Source: Asterella californica (Eukaryota; Streptophyta; Marchantiopsida; Marchantiales; Aytoniaceae). Taken from it: 64,000 nucleotides of DNA. Positions 29,693 to 42,024 of the stretch are shown in pieces; positions within the stretch are counted from its first letter, which is position 1; each line of letters begins with the position of its first letter. The position numbers and the translations under genes are program-made. Below the pieces are notes generated by a model. The model searched no databases, was not told where the DNA came from, and worked only from the letters and a program-made list of their open reading frames with translations. The stretch covers positions 2,852,001-2,916,000 of the forward strand of contig JAYKYS010000018.1 in assembly GCA_036924285.1 (NCBI GenBank), given 5' to 3'.

Positions 29693-32600
29693 AACACGCA
29701 TCTACTGATCAACGTACTACCTGTGACAAGTTAACTTACAGAACTGATATGGTATTACGAGACTCTTTGCTTATGAACCAAGAGAACAACGGTTAACGTT
29801 AAAAAAGAAGAAGTTGCGAGTAGGACTGCCTTTGCTGAAGTGTATCGTGTATTTCGATTACCGAGCACCTCCTGCGTACCAAGTTACTCAAGACACATGT
29901 CATTCCTGGCATGCGCAGAAGATCTACACTCGAACGAATTCTTGAACAACGATGCTCTTTGGAGAACGAGATTTAATTGCAAACGGAATTCGAAGGGTCA
30001 AATGTTTCTGGACATTGTGCTGGAGACTGCGCCAAGCAAGGCAGATACCTGGTGCAACAGGGTTGTAAGCCTCATGGTCACACAGTGACTTCCAACCAAT
30101 TGCAATATATGCATTCCTCCATCTTGCATTCTTCCATTTAAGGAGCCTGCGCATGCAGGTTGCTAGCTTGCAAGTGTGACTAACTACATTCTCGCATATG
30201 AAACCTGGAGTTTCCAAAGTTGGGACATATATGATTCTGGTGGTGCTCCTCGCATTCCTCAGGTTTGAATGGAGATATGACATCGACGGACATTAAAAGC
30301 TTCCAAATAAAACTATCCAAATAAAGGCAGCTATAAATTACCCCGTCAAATCCAAGTCATCACCAAGTCATCACCAACACATCAGGTTGACGAAATTCTC
30401 ACGACCAAGGATTCTTAAAACTCGATGCATATGTTCGATAGCGAAGCTTTTGTCCGATATCATATATATATTCAGAAAATGTACAGGAGATGAAGTCCAT
30501 CTTGCGCACGGTGAACCAGATTTGTTGGATGAAGCCATGGCCACTAGTTCTGATACGGCATATCCAGTGATATACACATGCCTAGCTACAACTAGCGCCG
30601 AAAGTATATCTTTCCCTCAAGATCTGCAAGGCTTTGCGCATGCCTGTTTGTATATATGCTTGCAGGGATCCGTGAGGGCGTCTGCAGCTGTGTATGCATG
30701 AAGGTGTGTCAAGCTGCTGAACATTCCGTGGAAGCTGAAGTGTAGCTTGAATCCAGAAGCGGGTTTGAGGTGCGGTCAGTTAGCGGCGCCAAGCATCCAG
30801 AAAGGAATGGAGTCGGAGTACTCGAAGGTTTTCACACCTCTGGCTTCCTGCAAAACAAATTGGGAGAGGGAATTACCCGTCAGGATTGAGAATTGCAGCT
30901 AATACACGTGAAGGTACGTGGTCAAATTGAATCCCACCAAACTTAGAAAGCGAAGAACCTAAATTTGTATTCGAGCTGTCTGCAAGTTCGATTCTGATCG
31001 CTTGGTATGCATCATCACCAAAACTATGACCGTACCTTCTCAATGTCATCCATCTTCGTAGCTAACGTAGATATAAGTCCGCCTCACGTCTCAGCTCGTT
31101 TGCAAATTAGAACTGAATTGGTGGATGATCAACTAGTACTGTAGTTCGATACTGATCAGGTTACCGCAGGTGGATATCAGTACGAGTAGGAACAGCGATT
31201 TGAATACAGCCTCCTTAAGCTCAGAACTCTCTCTCTCTCTCTACCGCATATTCTCTCTACGTTCACGATGAGGGTGTGTATTTGAGTTCTGTGTCCGTCA
31301 GTGTGGTTCTGAAAATCTCTTCTCACGTCGGTCTATATAAACGTATACATGAGTAGTCGCGGCATGAGTACTGTTTGCTGTTAGAGGTTGTCAACCATGC
31401 CACGGCGGCGTCCACACTGTCAGCCTCCCATTTGCATTCACTAGGTTTTCACTAGTCAAACAGAGAGAGTCCACGCTGTTTGGTTGAAAACTGTAGTCAA
31501 TGGATGTAAAACTACAATGAATCTCCCATATGTTACAGTGGAGTCCTTTGCTTATGGACTTCAAACCTCGACTTCCCTCAGTCAGTGACTCATTCGCTCT
31601 CTCTCTCATCTCTACATATTTTATGACCGCTTGACTTTCTTTTCACAAATCTCGCCTCCTCGTTTATGCATCATGAGTGGTCCAAACCTAGATATATTTT
31701 TACCTAAACCTAGTCCAAACATTGATTTACATAAATAAGATCGATGATTTATCAGATATAAGCCAGTTTTGAGTAAAAATACAAGAGAAGAAGGCATAAG
31801 TGGTTTATGGTTTACTAAGAGGAATCTCTTAAGACGTTTTGTTATGGAACCCTTCGGAAAACCTAACGGAGTACTTCGTGTTTCCGGAGAAAATCTCCAT
31901 GTGCGAGCAGTTTTGATCTTGGATGAAAACTGAACTTCTATCTAGGATCAACTGTTTTGTTCCGAGTCTCTTCTCTGAGCCTTAAACCACCAGTCTCAGT
32001 ATTTTCCCACCGCTAAATCGTTTAATCACCAACTTTTGTGGTTTAGCAGAGGTCAGACACCGTCAGAGGTTTCGTAAATGCGCATGGGTATCATTCATTT
32101 GTTGTCCAATTCTCTTCATCTATGGATCAATAGAAACACAAACTGAATATCGTCAAAATCAGCCATTGATGTCACATATGGAACACCTGACGGCCACCTG
32201 ACGGTAATTTTTTTAGACAAAAAAAACGAGAAAGAAAAACCAATAAATAAAAGCATTCAACTCTTGAATTTGAAATCTCTAGAATCAGAAGATTGCATAT
32301 TAGAATTACCTTAAATTTTCATAAAAGAACAATCCAAACATTGAGGTCTTTGTAAAAGCAAAATGAAAACCTTCAGACCGCCTGCACGTTATGCTAGTCT
32401 CTGTAGATCCGGTCCTTGGGAAATATTTACGAGCAGCTGGAAAAGCCTGATGCAAAGGCAGAAGCAATGCATAGGGAGTACCGGAGATTAGTTATGTCAT
32501 TTCCGGTTCAAACTGTTGATTTCTGAAAAGGAGAGAAAATGTCACTACTCTCAATCTCAAGATCGGCCCGCAGTCGGGAACATCAAAACGCTAGTGGACT

Positions 32601-32699
32601 TGTGCTAGGTTGTGAACGCTACGAGTATGACTTAACAGCTTGGTATGGAAGTCGAGAACGGATGAACATTAGATGGTCCTCTGAACCAAAGTTGTAACT
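29693..32699. other. No recognisable gene or element
   Basis: Apparently single-copy within the window. Short ORFs (for example 29840-30088 plus, 29924-30283 minus, 30387-30701 plus) show no domain or conserved partner. A (CT)n run lies near 31230-31242. Nothing else is supported. Confidence 0.5.
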
Positions 32700-33500
32700 G
32701 AATTATGACATAAGGTCTATCTCAAGACGACCTCAAACGAACGTTGACCTAAGGAGGCAAATCTAGAAATATCAAAATGTAAGTATGAAACATAAGTCTG
32801 AGACATGGGTTCGAGACGTGGGTCTGACGCAGACGGGTGCTGGTCAAACTCTGATCCGAACCACAATATCTTAGTATGGCGCAGGACCGTGGTTCCTTGG
32901 AAAACTGTCAAGTGTTCGAGCTCCAACAACGTTTCAGATCGTGGACGGAGCTCTACATAAGATCTCGAGATGAGTAAGATATCATTGGAAAAGATTCTAC
33001 GAGAGTTTTTCAATGATACAAGCAACTCCTCGAACTAACATCGGAGTTGAGAATTAAGATCAATCTCGTGATCAGGTTGTGATATAATTTTCAAGGACCA
33101 AAGAGGAGGATAGGATCATCGAATCCCAGAAGTACCATGAGGGGCTCAATGCTTAGGTGGGCCAAGGCAAGTCACTCGACTCAAGAATATAATGGAAGAC
33201 TCTAGGGGCATGAGGTGATGGTTAGACTACTACCAAGATGCGTTCTGGTCTAGACTTGGACGTCTTCGATCTAGGGTCGAGGAATGAGACGACGAATTAT
33301 ATCATCGTTTGAGGACCTAGACCTAGACGGACATCACGAACGATAGGACTAGATGTGCTGGAGGCACCTTTTAAGACCCTGGACTTTCTAAGGAAGTCTG
33401 CTCCATTACTTGCTCATGTTTTAGAGGCCGTTCTAGTCCGATCTAGGTCGAGACTTAGGGAATGTTGAGCTTGAGAGTTAGGGAGACGATTCGACTTCGA
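32700..33500 (-). repeat. Diverged LTR-like fragment, inverted relative to 41220-41855
   Basis: The reverse complement of this stretch aligns with 41220-41855. Shared runs include tcctcctctttggtcc, gaaaattata, ctcgagatctta and ggagctcc, and the series of ctaagtc/acctag motifs. Identity is moderate and there are indels. Because the two are in opposite orientation they are not the LTR pair of one element. Confidence 0.65.
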
Positions 33501-34739
33501 TCTGGATCAAATGAGATAATAGTAACTGGTGCATGGACTTTAACATGTGATTGTGGTTTGTAAGAGTTTCGTGACCTACTGAGCAAGAGCTTTCGTTGGC
33601 ACAACAAAGCAGTATGTACACGAAAGAAAAATAACAGAAGTAGTCTCGATTTGTTTTAGAGGAAATTCAGAAATAAACCGAGTGACTATATAATCTGCAA
33701 AAAACTTCTAGTTGAAAGTCAAACCTTTTCGAAGAATCACTGGAAAGGATCAGTTATCAATTAAATCATTTATCATTTTAATCACCAAGAGTCGGATCAT
33801 TTATAGTAAAAAATAAACACTCCAGGAGAAAACCGGATGAGTCCAAAAATATTTGGATATGCCACGTAAGTCGTATTGATGGCTAAGTTGCCATTGACTT
33901 CATTTGAACTTATATTTATCTAGATTTGTTAGACATAGACAAGTCAACTACCGAGAGCATTTACATTTAAGGTTATTTTTCTTCTAGAGATTATCATAGG
34001 TTTCGAGGACGAACAAGAAATGATCTCGTTCTCATAGATAATGAGGTCATTAGTCTGTCGCATATGATGTGTGTATCTTGCATAGCCTACGGAGTATGGA
34101 CTATAGAACACTGTAGCTACAATATAGGTTGTGTAGCAGTGGTACTGACAATGCGGAAGTCAGGACCATATGATTGGAGAGAGGTTTTTGATATTTTGAT
34201 ATACTTATTATTTTCAATTCTTTAAAACTCACGAGAGAACACTAGGTCCATCAAATATAGTTCAGAAATTTGCAGGATAACGATACTTTTTCTGGAAGGT
34301 TCCGAATGGTAAAACTCTCAATCAAAATCTGATGATTATTTTTGTCCAAAAATGTCATTTTTGGCCAGAAAGCTCCCCGAACCTTGGGCAAAAGTACGAC
34401 CCTTCTTTCTACATGCTAAGTATGCGCCTCTCTACTTTCTACTGGATATATTAATATGTCTATGTGCCAACAAAATAGGTCTTGGCAACATTCTACGCTG
34501 GATGACAAGTTTTCAAAACCCAAAAGCGGACTTCATGTCGTGGACCTTGTCTTAGATTCTAAGGGTGGTAGAATTTGTGGTGCATGATGCAACTCTAGTC
34601 AGATCAAAGAAAATGCAGTGGAACGCGTATGTTTTTGTTTGTCGAAGCGAGAAGTAAGTTAAGCCCGTGACACTGAAAGATAAAAAATAAAAAGATTACA
34701 ATAAGTTGTCCGGTGGGCGGCTCAATAGATGACCGGTAA
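33501..34739. other. AT-rich, no recognisable gene
   Basis: No long ORF, no domain and no repeat partner seen. A short plus-strand ORF at 34352-34555 has no supporting feature. Confidence 0.5.
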
Positions 34740-35300
34740 CCATATCTACTGAAGACCTCGTGGTCCTATCGGCCATGTAACTAACCTCCATATTGTGGAG
34801 ATTAGAATTATCACAATCAAAGTTATTTTCTCTACCATTGTTCGTCCTGCTCCGTTCTCTCGAGGTATATTCTCATTTAAAAATCGAATGACGCTTGTCC
34901 CAAATCCATGGTGACATGCAACCAAATCCAAAATCCATTGAAAATGCATAGACAAAGAATATGTTGGTCTTTGTCCATCCTTGGATTGAATCTTGGATTG
35001 AACTTTACATTCAATGCATGATCCAACAAATTTCTCTACATCTCGATATAATCATGTTCACCAATATCTCTCCTTGATCTTGATAAAGGTTGTCCATGTA
35101 CCTCGATGTCCTGCCCATAAGATAAAATTATTTGAGTACTTGTTTCTTGATCTCTCAATCATCCACTACTCTCAATTGTACTCCATCTCCTCTCTTTGCT
35201 CTTCCGAAAATATCCATCTTGTAATAGATAACAAAAAGTTTGATGTCGAATCTCCTTGAAAACTTTCTCCATTCATTCTTTATACTTCTGAAGAGAGTGC
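34740..35300 (-). pseudogene. Decayed gypsy integrase fragment
   Basis: The minus-strand translation near 34955 reads MHFQWILDLVACHHGFG, aligning with the HFSWVLDLVMMPPGLWG of the gypsy integrase at 8369-9451. The plus-strand text at 35150-35240 resembles the zinc-domain DNA of that element (the run tcatccactactct occurs in both). All frames are heavily interrupted. It is an old relative of the nested gypsy family. Confidence 0.65.
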
Positions 35301-35763
35301 TTAGATAAGGTTTGATTTCCTTCAGCTCCCCATTGTAGAGTTCTTCTTTGAAGGAAGAACATCGTCCAAACGACTCTGATCCTTGCTTGAGAGTTGTAAC
35401 TCAACTGATAGGCTACGAGCTCATGAAATTTGATTTCAATCTGACGATGCACTCACTCGATCTCACAAATCTTAATATAGAAAGTTATGTAACTTTCTGA
35501 CTCCACAAACTTCAAATGGTCATAGCTCATGCCCTAGACCTCCAATTTGAACGAATCTAATCTCAAGTTGCTCCTCTCATCGAGAGCTCTCCGTCCATGT
35601 CCTCAGATCTCTCAAATTCTCTGTAAAAGTGTCCAGTCCTCTTAAAGCACTCTCTTAAGTAGATGACAATTTATCCTCACTTTTTGATGAACCAATAGGA
35701 ATTTTAAAAGACTCAACCTTATCATTTTGCACACCTTGGAGACCTCTAGAAAAAATCAGATCA
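35301..35763. other. No recognisable gene
   Basis: No domain, conserved ORF or repeat partner seen between the integrase fragment and the inverted repeat. Confidence 0.45.
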
Positions 35764-35868
35764 TTCTAAGCTCATCTTTTCACCTCATTACTTTATAAAC
35801 TAAAAAATGTGCACAAAACGTATTTATACACTACATTTACATACTAAATGTTAGTGCAACAAGAAACG
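35764..35868. repeat. Inverted repeat, left copy
   Basis: Pairs with 36969-37077 in opposite orientation. Both copies contain cttttcacctcatta, aacgtatttatacac and catactaaatgtt. The pair encloses about 1.1 kb. It could be the ends of a foldback element or two LTR fragments in opposite orientation. Confidence 0.75.
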
Positions 35869-36718
35869 TTATGCATGTTCTAGCATATGTGATCAAGGAT
35901 ACGGAAAGAGAGAACTGCAATCCACTCTCAACAACAAAAGGAGTTCACTTCATCTCATGGAATACTAGCGAGAGTGTTGGACGAAACAAAATACAAAAGC
36001 GAACACCGGAGAGTAGTCATAAGCAAGAGTTGGGAAAGAGCACTTAGTTCGATCATAGAATGAGCTAGAATTTCAGAGCTGGCAAGCTCATAGTCGGATC
36101 CAGCGAACAGTTCAGGAGATGATCGTACGGATCAAAGAAGTGAAGAGAACGCCTAAGACGACTCCACCAGTTACCATGGAATAAATTTGAGGAGCGGATG
36201 GAGGAGAGCAACATCAGAGAGTCGTCAAATATCCAAAATCCAAGAACCTTTTCTGAAAGTCCAAAATCCTTTTCTATACTACACAAGTAGCAATGTAGGT
36301 TGCGATAAAAATGTAGGCAATGCAGCTATAGCAGAGAAAGCAATTGAATCCGATAGAGATAATAAGGAGTCGTAGAGAGACCGAGTGTTTAGAAGACTCG
36401 ACAACCAAAGAGAATTCGTCGTCCTGATCGCATGATCAGGACGACGTGTACAACCACGACCAAGAGAATTCTGAAGAAAGAAGGGAAACAAAACTCGACC
36501 ATCAAAGGAGCGACAGAGAGTTCTTTGAAGTTCAAGTTAGATGAAGGTAGCGGCATTGTTGACATGAGAGAAGTGCAAGAACACCAAATTCTTGATAAGG
36601 AACATAATGCCGATGTTGAAGAGTGCACGTTGGCTCGATAATAGTTGTCCAACTTTGTAGAAGGGAGAGCTTTATGCACCAAAACTACCGAGCTTGTTTG
36701 TTGATTCATATTCGAAGA

Positions 36719-36935
36719 TATCATTTCTCGATACTGAAGCAGAGGGTTAATTCATACATATAGATGAGAGTTGAATGCAGATGAAGCACGTGAGTTCTTC
36801 AACAGATATGGGATACGATCGAGGTTGACCACTTCAGTGAATCTAGAAGCAAATGAGAAAAGTGAACGAGGACATGCACCATTGATGAAAGCATGCAAGG
36901 ATCGCCATGGTGAATATGGATAGCAAGTTGGTACA
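36719..36935 (+). pseudogene. Gypsy integrase core fragment
   Basis: The plus-strand translation around 36768-36920 reads REFFNRYGIRSRLTTSVNLE followed by KSERGH. It aligns with KEFFARYGVKLRLTTAMNPE...KSERGH of the nested gypsy integrase, including the catalytic Glu. Stops interrupt the frame before and after. Its orientation is opposite to the fragment at 34740-35300. Confidence 0.8.
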
Positions 36936-36968
36936 TATCAAAGATGTGCAGGTTTGGAGTGGGTGAAT

Positions 36969-37077
36969 GTTTTGTTGCACAAACATTTAGTATGAAAATG
37001 ACGTGTATAAATACGTTTTTGCATTTGTGTAGTTTGTAATGTAATGAGGTGAAAAGCTTTCCTAATATGAGCTTAGA
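36969..37077. repeat. Inverted repeat, right copy
   Basis: Reverse-complement partner of 35764-35868, about three quarters identical by eye. Confidence 0.75.
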
Positions 37078-37429
37078 TGGCTCAGTTTCTAACATCACAT
37101 GTAAAATGAGATCGAACATGGATGACACACAAAACAAGGATTCTTCTTGATCGGAATGATGGCTTGGAGGTTGATCTGTAAGGTTGGCAACTTCTGGATG
37201 TTGACTTTCATGGTCCGCTCATAGCAGGTTCTCATAATCATTTGGATCCTACTCATGTTGCTTGTAACTTGGCATTTGTCAATGATCGTACGTAATTCTT
37301 GGAGGTAGCTCATGACACGATGAAAGGTTGTTGGTGATTAAACGTCCGTCTCTGCAACAATGTTACACTCTTTCTCTTCGTTAGTGATATCTGACTCGGA
37401 TATATTTTGTTCATTTTCAAGTCGATGCT

Positions 37430-38150
37430 CCACCTAAAGAATCTTTGTGATGTTGATCCGCTGCTCTTTCTCGTTGTGTTTCTGGTGTGATAACTATTTC
37501 TTGATTGCTGGGATCTAGATCAAGCACCTCAAATGGATCCTTCAAGTGCGACAATAGCTTTTTCCTACGAGTTCTCCTATAAGCTAAATACACAAGGTCT
37601 CCGATTTTGGAGTTAAGACATTTCTAAACTTGTGATGTTGAGAAAAGCTTTTGACTTGACGTTGTTGAGCTCGACGGATATTTTCTCGAGCTTTCTCATG
37701 GATTGACAACATACTAGTATAAATTGACGACTTCAAGGATAGAGAATTCAGACTGAGTGTGTGGCGGGAAGAAGACTTGGTCAGATTAACTAATGATATT
37801 GGACAATCGTAAAGCATACTATAAAGATTGTGACCAATAGAAGTGTGAGGAGTTGCTCGATAAGACATGAAAAAAGAGGTTCAACACGTTTCGCAGTCAC
37901 TCACTCTTTCAATAGCAGTAAAACATGAAACGACTTATGACGCTGTTCGATTGAACTTTCTATTAGACCATTGGCTTGTGGGTTATATGCACTCGTGATC
38001 TTGTAACGAATGCTTGTTTGTTGAAGTACTTGTTGAAGTTCTCATAAGAACTCACATCCATCATCAGTTAGTATCTCCTCGCGATATCCATGTCGAACCA
38101 AGGTGATACTCTTTTGTTAGTTGGACCCTCTCATATGCAGGTGAGACTCG
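37430..38150 (-). pseudogene. Gypsy integrase of a second minus-strand element
   Basis: The broken frames read HGYREEILTDDGCEFL, then YKITSAYNPQANGLIE (the Asp and Glu regions of the catalytic triad). They continue with SYRATPHTSIGHNLYSMLYD and the coiled ENIRRAQQRQVKSFSQHHKF that precedes the C-terminal domain. It is more like the common gypsy type than the nested element. Several stops and shifts are present. Confidence 0.8.
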
Positions 38151-38522
38151 TCTTCTTTCGGATGTCAACTTCATACGATAGTAAATGTCTCATGTGTGTG
38201 CATCAAACTGATATGACTTTACTCTAGCTCTAACAAGAGCTTTACACTTTCTCCGAACTCTATTCAGAAATTGTTTATTCTCCAAAAAATAAAGTGATAG
38301 ACGATCCTCTAAGATATCATCGCTTGTATGAAATAAACACTAAAAACATTTAGCAGGATTAGACATGTCTCGACAATTTGAGCAAATGATGTTATCACAG
38401 AACACGCAAGAGTTAGGTTCGAAGCAAGAAGAGACAAATTCACAATGTGTACATTCGACCTCTCCTTGGGTCTGAGACATACTTATCTCAGGGTTGGTGT
38501 TACTCGTGTGAGAAGTCTCCAC
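38151..38522 (-). pseudogene. Cys-rich linker upstream of the minus-strand integrase
   Basis: The 60-residue ORF at 38522-38340 contains CTHC...C...CVFCDNIICSNC, a set of CxxC pairs suggesting metal binding. After a TAG the same frame continues (LEDRLSLYFLENKQFLNRVR, then KCKALVRARVKSYQF) toward the integrase. Position suggests the RNase H-to-integrase linker and zinc region of the same element, although the spacing is not the usual HHCC. The assignment is tentative. Confidence 0.4.
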
Positions 38523-38762
38523 CTCGGTAAATGCAGTTATATATTGGAGAGATGGTAAAAAGTTGATTGTGGTGAGTTGTTTTTGTCGAGATTACCCACT
38601 TTCTGGCAGTGTTCGCAGGAAGGTCCTTTTGGCTGATCTTGCAGCTCAGACATTCAAGAAGAAACGGGGTGATTCGGTTGGAAGGCCACCAGATGTTGCG
38701 TTCAGACAGCAGATAGTCCCTGGCTCGACTGGAGGTCCGCACTTTACTGCGGGTTATCTTCC

Positions 38763-39257
38763 TCATTTCCAGACAGGAAATGCACTTGACCACTTCTCGT
38801 CGAGTGGGCCGTTGGTCCCTCTCATGGTAGGCTCTGGCACAATCTCGATAAAAACATCAACCTCTGGGATTGTCGATCCATAAATCTCCACGGCTAGTGG
38901 AATGAAGCAATGTTTCTCCTGCATACCCTTATACTTGATCACCTTCACTGCTGCCGCCACACTTGCAGTCCATCTTGGAGGATGAGTTATCATTTGTGTC
39001 ACCACCGAATCTCGTGTCGGATTCGTAACAACTACATCTATCATTGAGATCTGATCCTCTCACATCATGTACAGGTCAGCTGACGCTCCCGTCTTAAGGG
39101 CATACCAACGCTCTCTCCATGTCATATAATTGCTCTCTCGTGCTATAGCAAACACAATGTCCATGATGACATCATGAGTAACTATCCGCTCTCCACAGGA
39201 CAGCGAGCAAGGTGTCGAGCGAGACACCACACTCGCATGTGACCAGTGCCGAAGCAA
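38763..39257 (-). pseudogene. LINE-like ORF C-terminal fragment
   Basis: One frame with a single TGA (39062-39060) reads CGERIVTHDVIMDIVFAIAR and then DVVVTNPTRDSVV, PPRWTASVAAAVKVIKYKG, CFIPLAVEIYG. This succession resembles, from memory, the region after the reverse transcriptase in some plant and fungal non-LTR retrotransposons. No RT core is present. It sits between the protease and integrase remnants of a gypsy element, where RT should be, so it may be an insertion. A similarity search would settle the family. Confidence 0.4.
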
Positions 39258-39359
39258 CAGGCTAGATGTGTACAGGTTCCTTGCGACTCACATGCGTCTT
39301 CGAAGGAATCTCTTGATTTCCATCAACTTCTAGGTCATCCAAATATCATATCTTTTTCA

Positions 39360-41019
39360 TTATAGTGGTGGCATGTGTGCTTGAAGAGGCCACGGATGTA
39401 CTTGGTGTAAGAGAAATAAACATAGGACATGTGACACTACTATGATCTTCTTCAAAGCATGACAACTTATTAATCCTCTAAGTACTTTATCCAATAATTC
39501 TTTGTAGTGATTATCATCTCTCACTTCAATCATGTTTGTACATGGAGTCAACGTGCGAGAAGGATTCATGACAAAAACAGATATTGGTCATGAAATCAAT
39601 TCCTTAGTAAATGGATGGACTAATGTGACTTTCTGACTAGGTAGTAGGAGATTCATGCATAAGGGAGGCATAAAATCTATTCCCAAAAGTAGCTTCCAAC
39701 CTTCAGCAGGAGTAACCATGACATCAGTTTTGATTGTCACCTTGTCTAGTAATCTTACATGTAACTTCGATAAAACACCTACTGGTTGCATCTTTTCGCC
39801 ACTAGTTGTGATGAATCCTCCTCTGCATTTCAGAAGTTCCTTAGCTAGACCCAGTTCTCTAGCTAAACTATGTGATAATAAACTTGACATACAATTAGTA
39901 TCTAGGAGTCAATGAACCTCATACCCAAATATAAAGAGAAAACCATACACATGGCAATATTATTTAGATGCCTCAACAAAGTTTGAGTTAGTACCATCTG
40001 CTTGTAACAAATTGCTATCTCGAGAAAGAATAGACATATGAGGTGAGCTGAAGGTTTGTAAGTTTTCTTGACCTACTGTACGGTAGATGATAGGATCTCT
40101 ACCTCATTTGATGATCTTGGCTCATTGACCTGCATTCCCTTCTATGTCATGCTCCGATTTTATGTCAGCTAACTCATAGTCATGATCAAAATCTGATGAA
40201 GCACTAGTTAGAGTATGATCATAGTTTGAAGAATCAGTATACTCAACTCGATGCTTGAATGAACTTCACTTGTCTTTTGGTCTCTATATCTTGAGGTCTT
40301 TGATTGTTTGTCGGTTCTTTATTATACTGTATGTAGAATGTAGTTTTATCTTCTCTTGCTCCTATAGCGGCCATGCTGTCATGAAGACTTTTCAGCTGAG
40401 TTTCCATAAGTTTGTATTGGCGTGTGAGCTATTTGATGAACTTTGGATCCACTGGAGCTTCTTGTATTTATGTCTTTTTTCCTGAATCTTTCCTCTCTCC
40501 ACGATTTACCTCCTAGAGCTTTGATCTTTTGGTCGTTTATCAGCTGTCATAAACAGTTCTTGATAAAGATTTCTTTCTCCATAAAGAGACTGAAACTCAA
40601 CTGCATATTTAACTGCATCAAGCAACGTCCTGTGTGCACGATTGATTAGATGAATTCTGCAGACAAGATGCAATCCTGATGTAACTATCAGAATATCTCT
40701 TTATGTTCTATCCTTGCTTTTATTCAATGTTAAGAGTTTGACGTGTCATGCTTGTATCTGATGCATCGCTAAATCAATCTGCAAATTCTCTATGAAACTC
40801 ATCCCACCTCGTTTCAGGATCAGCTATCGTGTGAAGTCTGCGCTCTATCATGCTGTACCAAGTGGTTGCACAGCCGCGTAGTGACGTACCTGCCACTTCC
40901 AAGACTGCACCTGCTTGCCATGAACACGCCTTGCTAGCTACAAGTAGTTGTCGTAACCAAACTCTTGCATCTTCTAAAGCATGGAGTTTTTCACCGGTAA
41001 AATCTATGATTTGAATGTT
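39360..41019 (-). pseudogene. Gypsy gag-protease remnant of the minus-strand element
   Basis: From 41019 downward the translation gives a gag-like segment (EKLHALEDARVWLRQLLVAS; TTWYSMIERRLHTIADPETR; WDEFHREF) ending at a TGA (40776-40774). A long broken linker follows. Then comes a retropepsin-like fold: LLDTNCMSSLLSHSLARELGL, with D-T-N in place of D-T/S-G, and LLGIDFMP near 39650. The frame continues past a stop at 39588 to about 39360. Together with the integrase at 37430-38150 this marks one old gypsy copy lacking RT. Confidence 0.72.
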
Positions 41020-41219
41020 ACGTACAAGCTTGGTGTGATCACCTAGCTACACGTGGTGCGAAAGTTGTCCAATGTCTCAAAGGTTCAAAATCATACTAAG
41101 TGGATTTCGCGCACCTACCGCCTTGTTGCGCCAGCGGAAGCTCTAGCTCAGTAGGTCGCAAACTTTACACCGCTAACCTCCAAACACAAGCACAAGTTAG
41201 CGTCCATGCACCACTTACC

Positions 41220-41855
41220 TTAGTTCTGTTTGGTCCGGACCGGAGTCGGACCGTCTCCCTAACCATCAAGCTCAGCAATCCTAAGTCCCGACTTAGATCC
41301 GCCTAAGTCGGTCCCAAACATGAGCAAGTCACAATATGACTTGGGGCGGACTTCCCATAAAGTCCAGGGTCCTAAACGGTGTCTCCAGCACACCTAGCGG
41401 CCCAACCGCCCGTGATGTCTGTCTGGGTCTAGGCTCTCGAACGGTGGTCTAACCCGTCGACTCGTTCCCTAGTCTTGCCCCAGCCCTTACATCGTTCCTA
41501 AGTCCAGACATCCAAGTCTGGATCGGAACGTGCCTTGGAACCGGCCCAGCCATCACCTCATGCCCCCAGAGTCCGCCCGCCAAACCTTGGGGTCGGGTGA
41601 CTCGTCTTGGCCCACCCAGGCATCGAGTCCCTCTCATATATACTTCTGGGGATCGACGGCTCCGCCCTCCTCTTTGGTCCCTGAAAATTATACCACAACT
41701 CGATTGTGGTTCGGCCATAACTTCCAGCTCGGAGGTCAGATCGAGGAGTGTTATATATCACTGGAAAGCTCTCGACGAGACCTTTCTAATGATACCTCAC
41801 TCGCCTCGAGATCTTACGTGGAGCTCCATCCACGGAGTAGATACATGTGGTTCTT
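41220..41855 (+). repeat. LTR-like fragment joined to a gypsy pol
   Basis: It is the opposite-orientation partner of 32700-33500. It ends abruptly at about 41855, where gypsy coding sequence begins (SDEETSEDEEFDMDCITPH). Overlapping ORFs in both orientations here are by-products of its GC-rich composition. Confidence 0.6.
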
Positions 41856-42024
41856 CTGATGAGGAGACGTCAGAAGATGAAGAGTTTGATATGGATTGTA
41901 TCACGCCTCATATTGGAGCTATTGATTTTCTCTCTCGTCCATCTGCTGAGAAGGACCGGACAAAACAAAATTAAGTGGAGAGGAGCTAGAGCGAAGACTA
42001 GCAACCATCAAGTTTGATCCCAAG

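Noticed and set aside
36432..36641. Plus-strand ORF of 69 residues rich in Lys/Glu
   Set aside because: No domain, no clear alignment with the gypsy proteins around it; possibly part of the decayed element but not demonstrable.
41449..41974. Overlapping ORFs at 41449-41974 on both strands
   Set aside because: They lie in an LTR-like repeat whose other copy (32700-33500) does not keep the frames.
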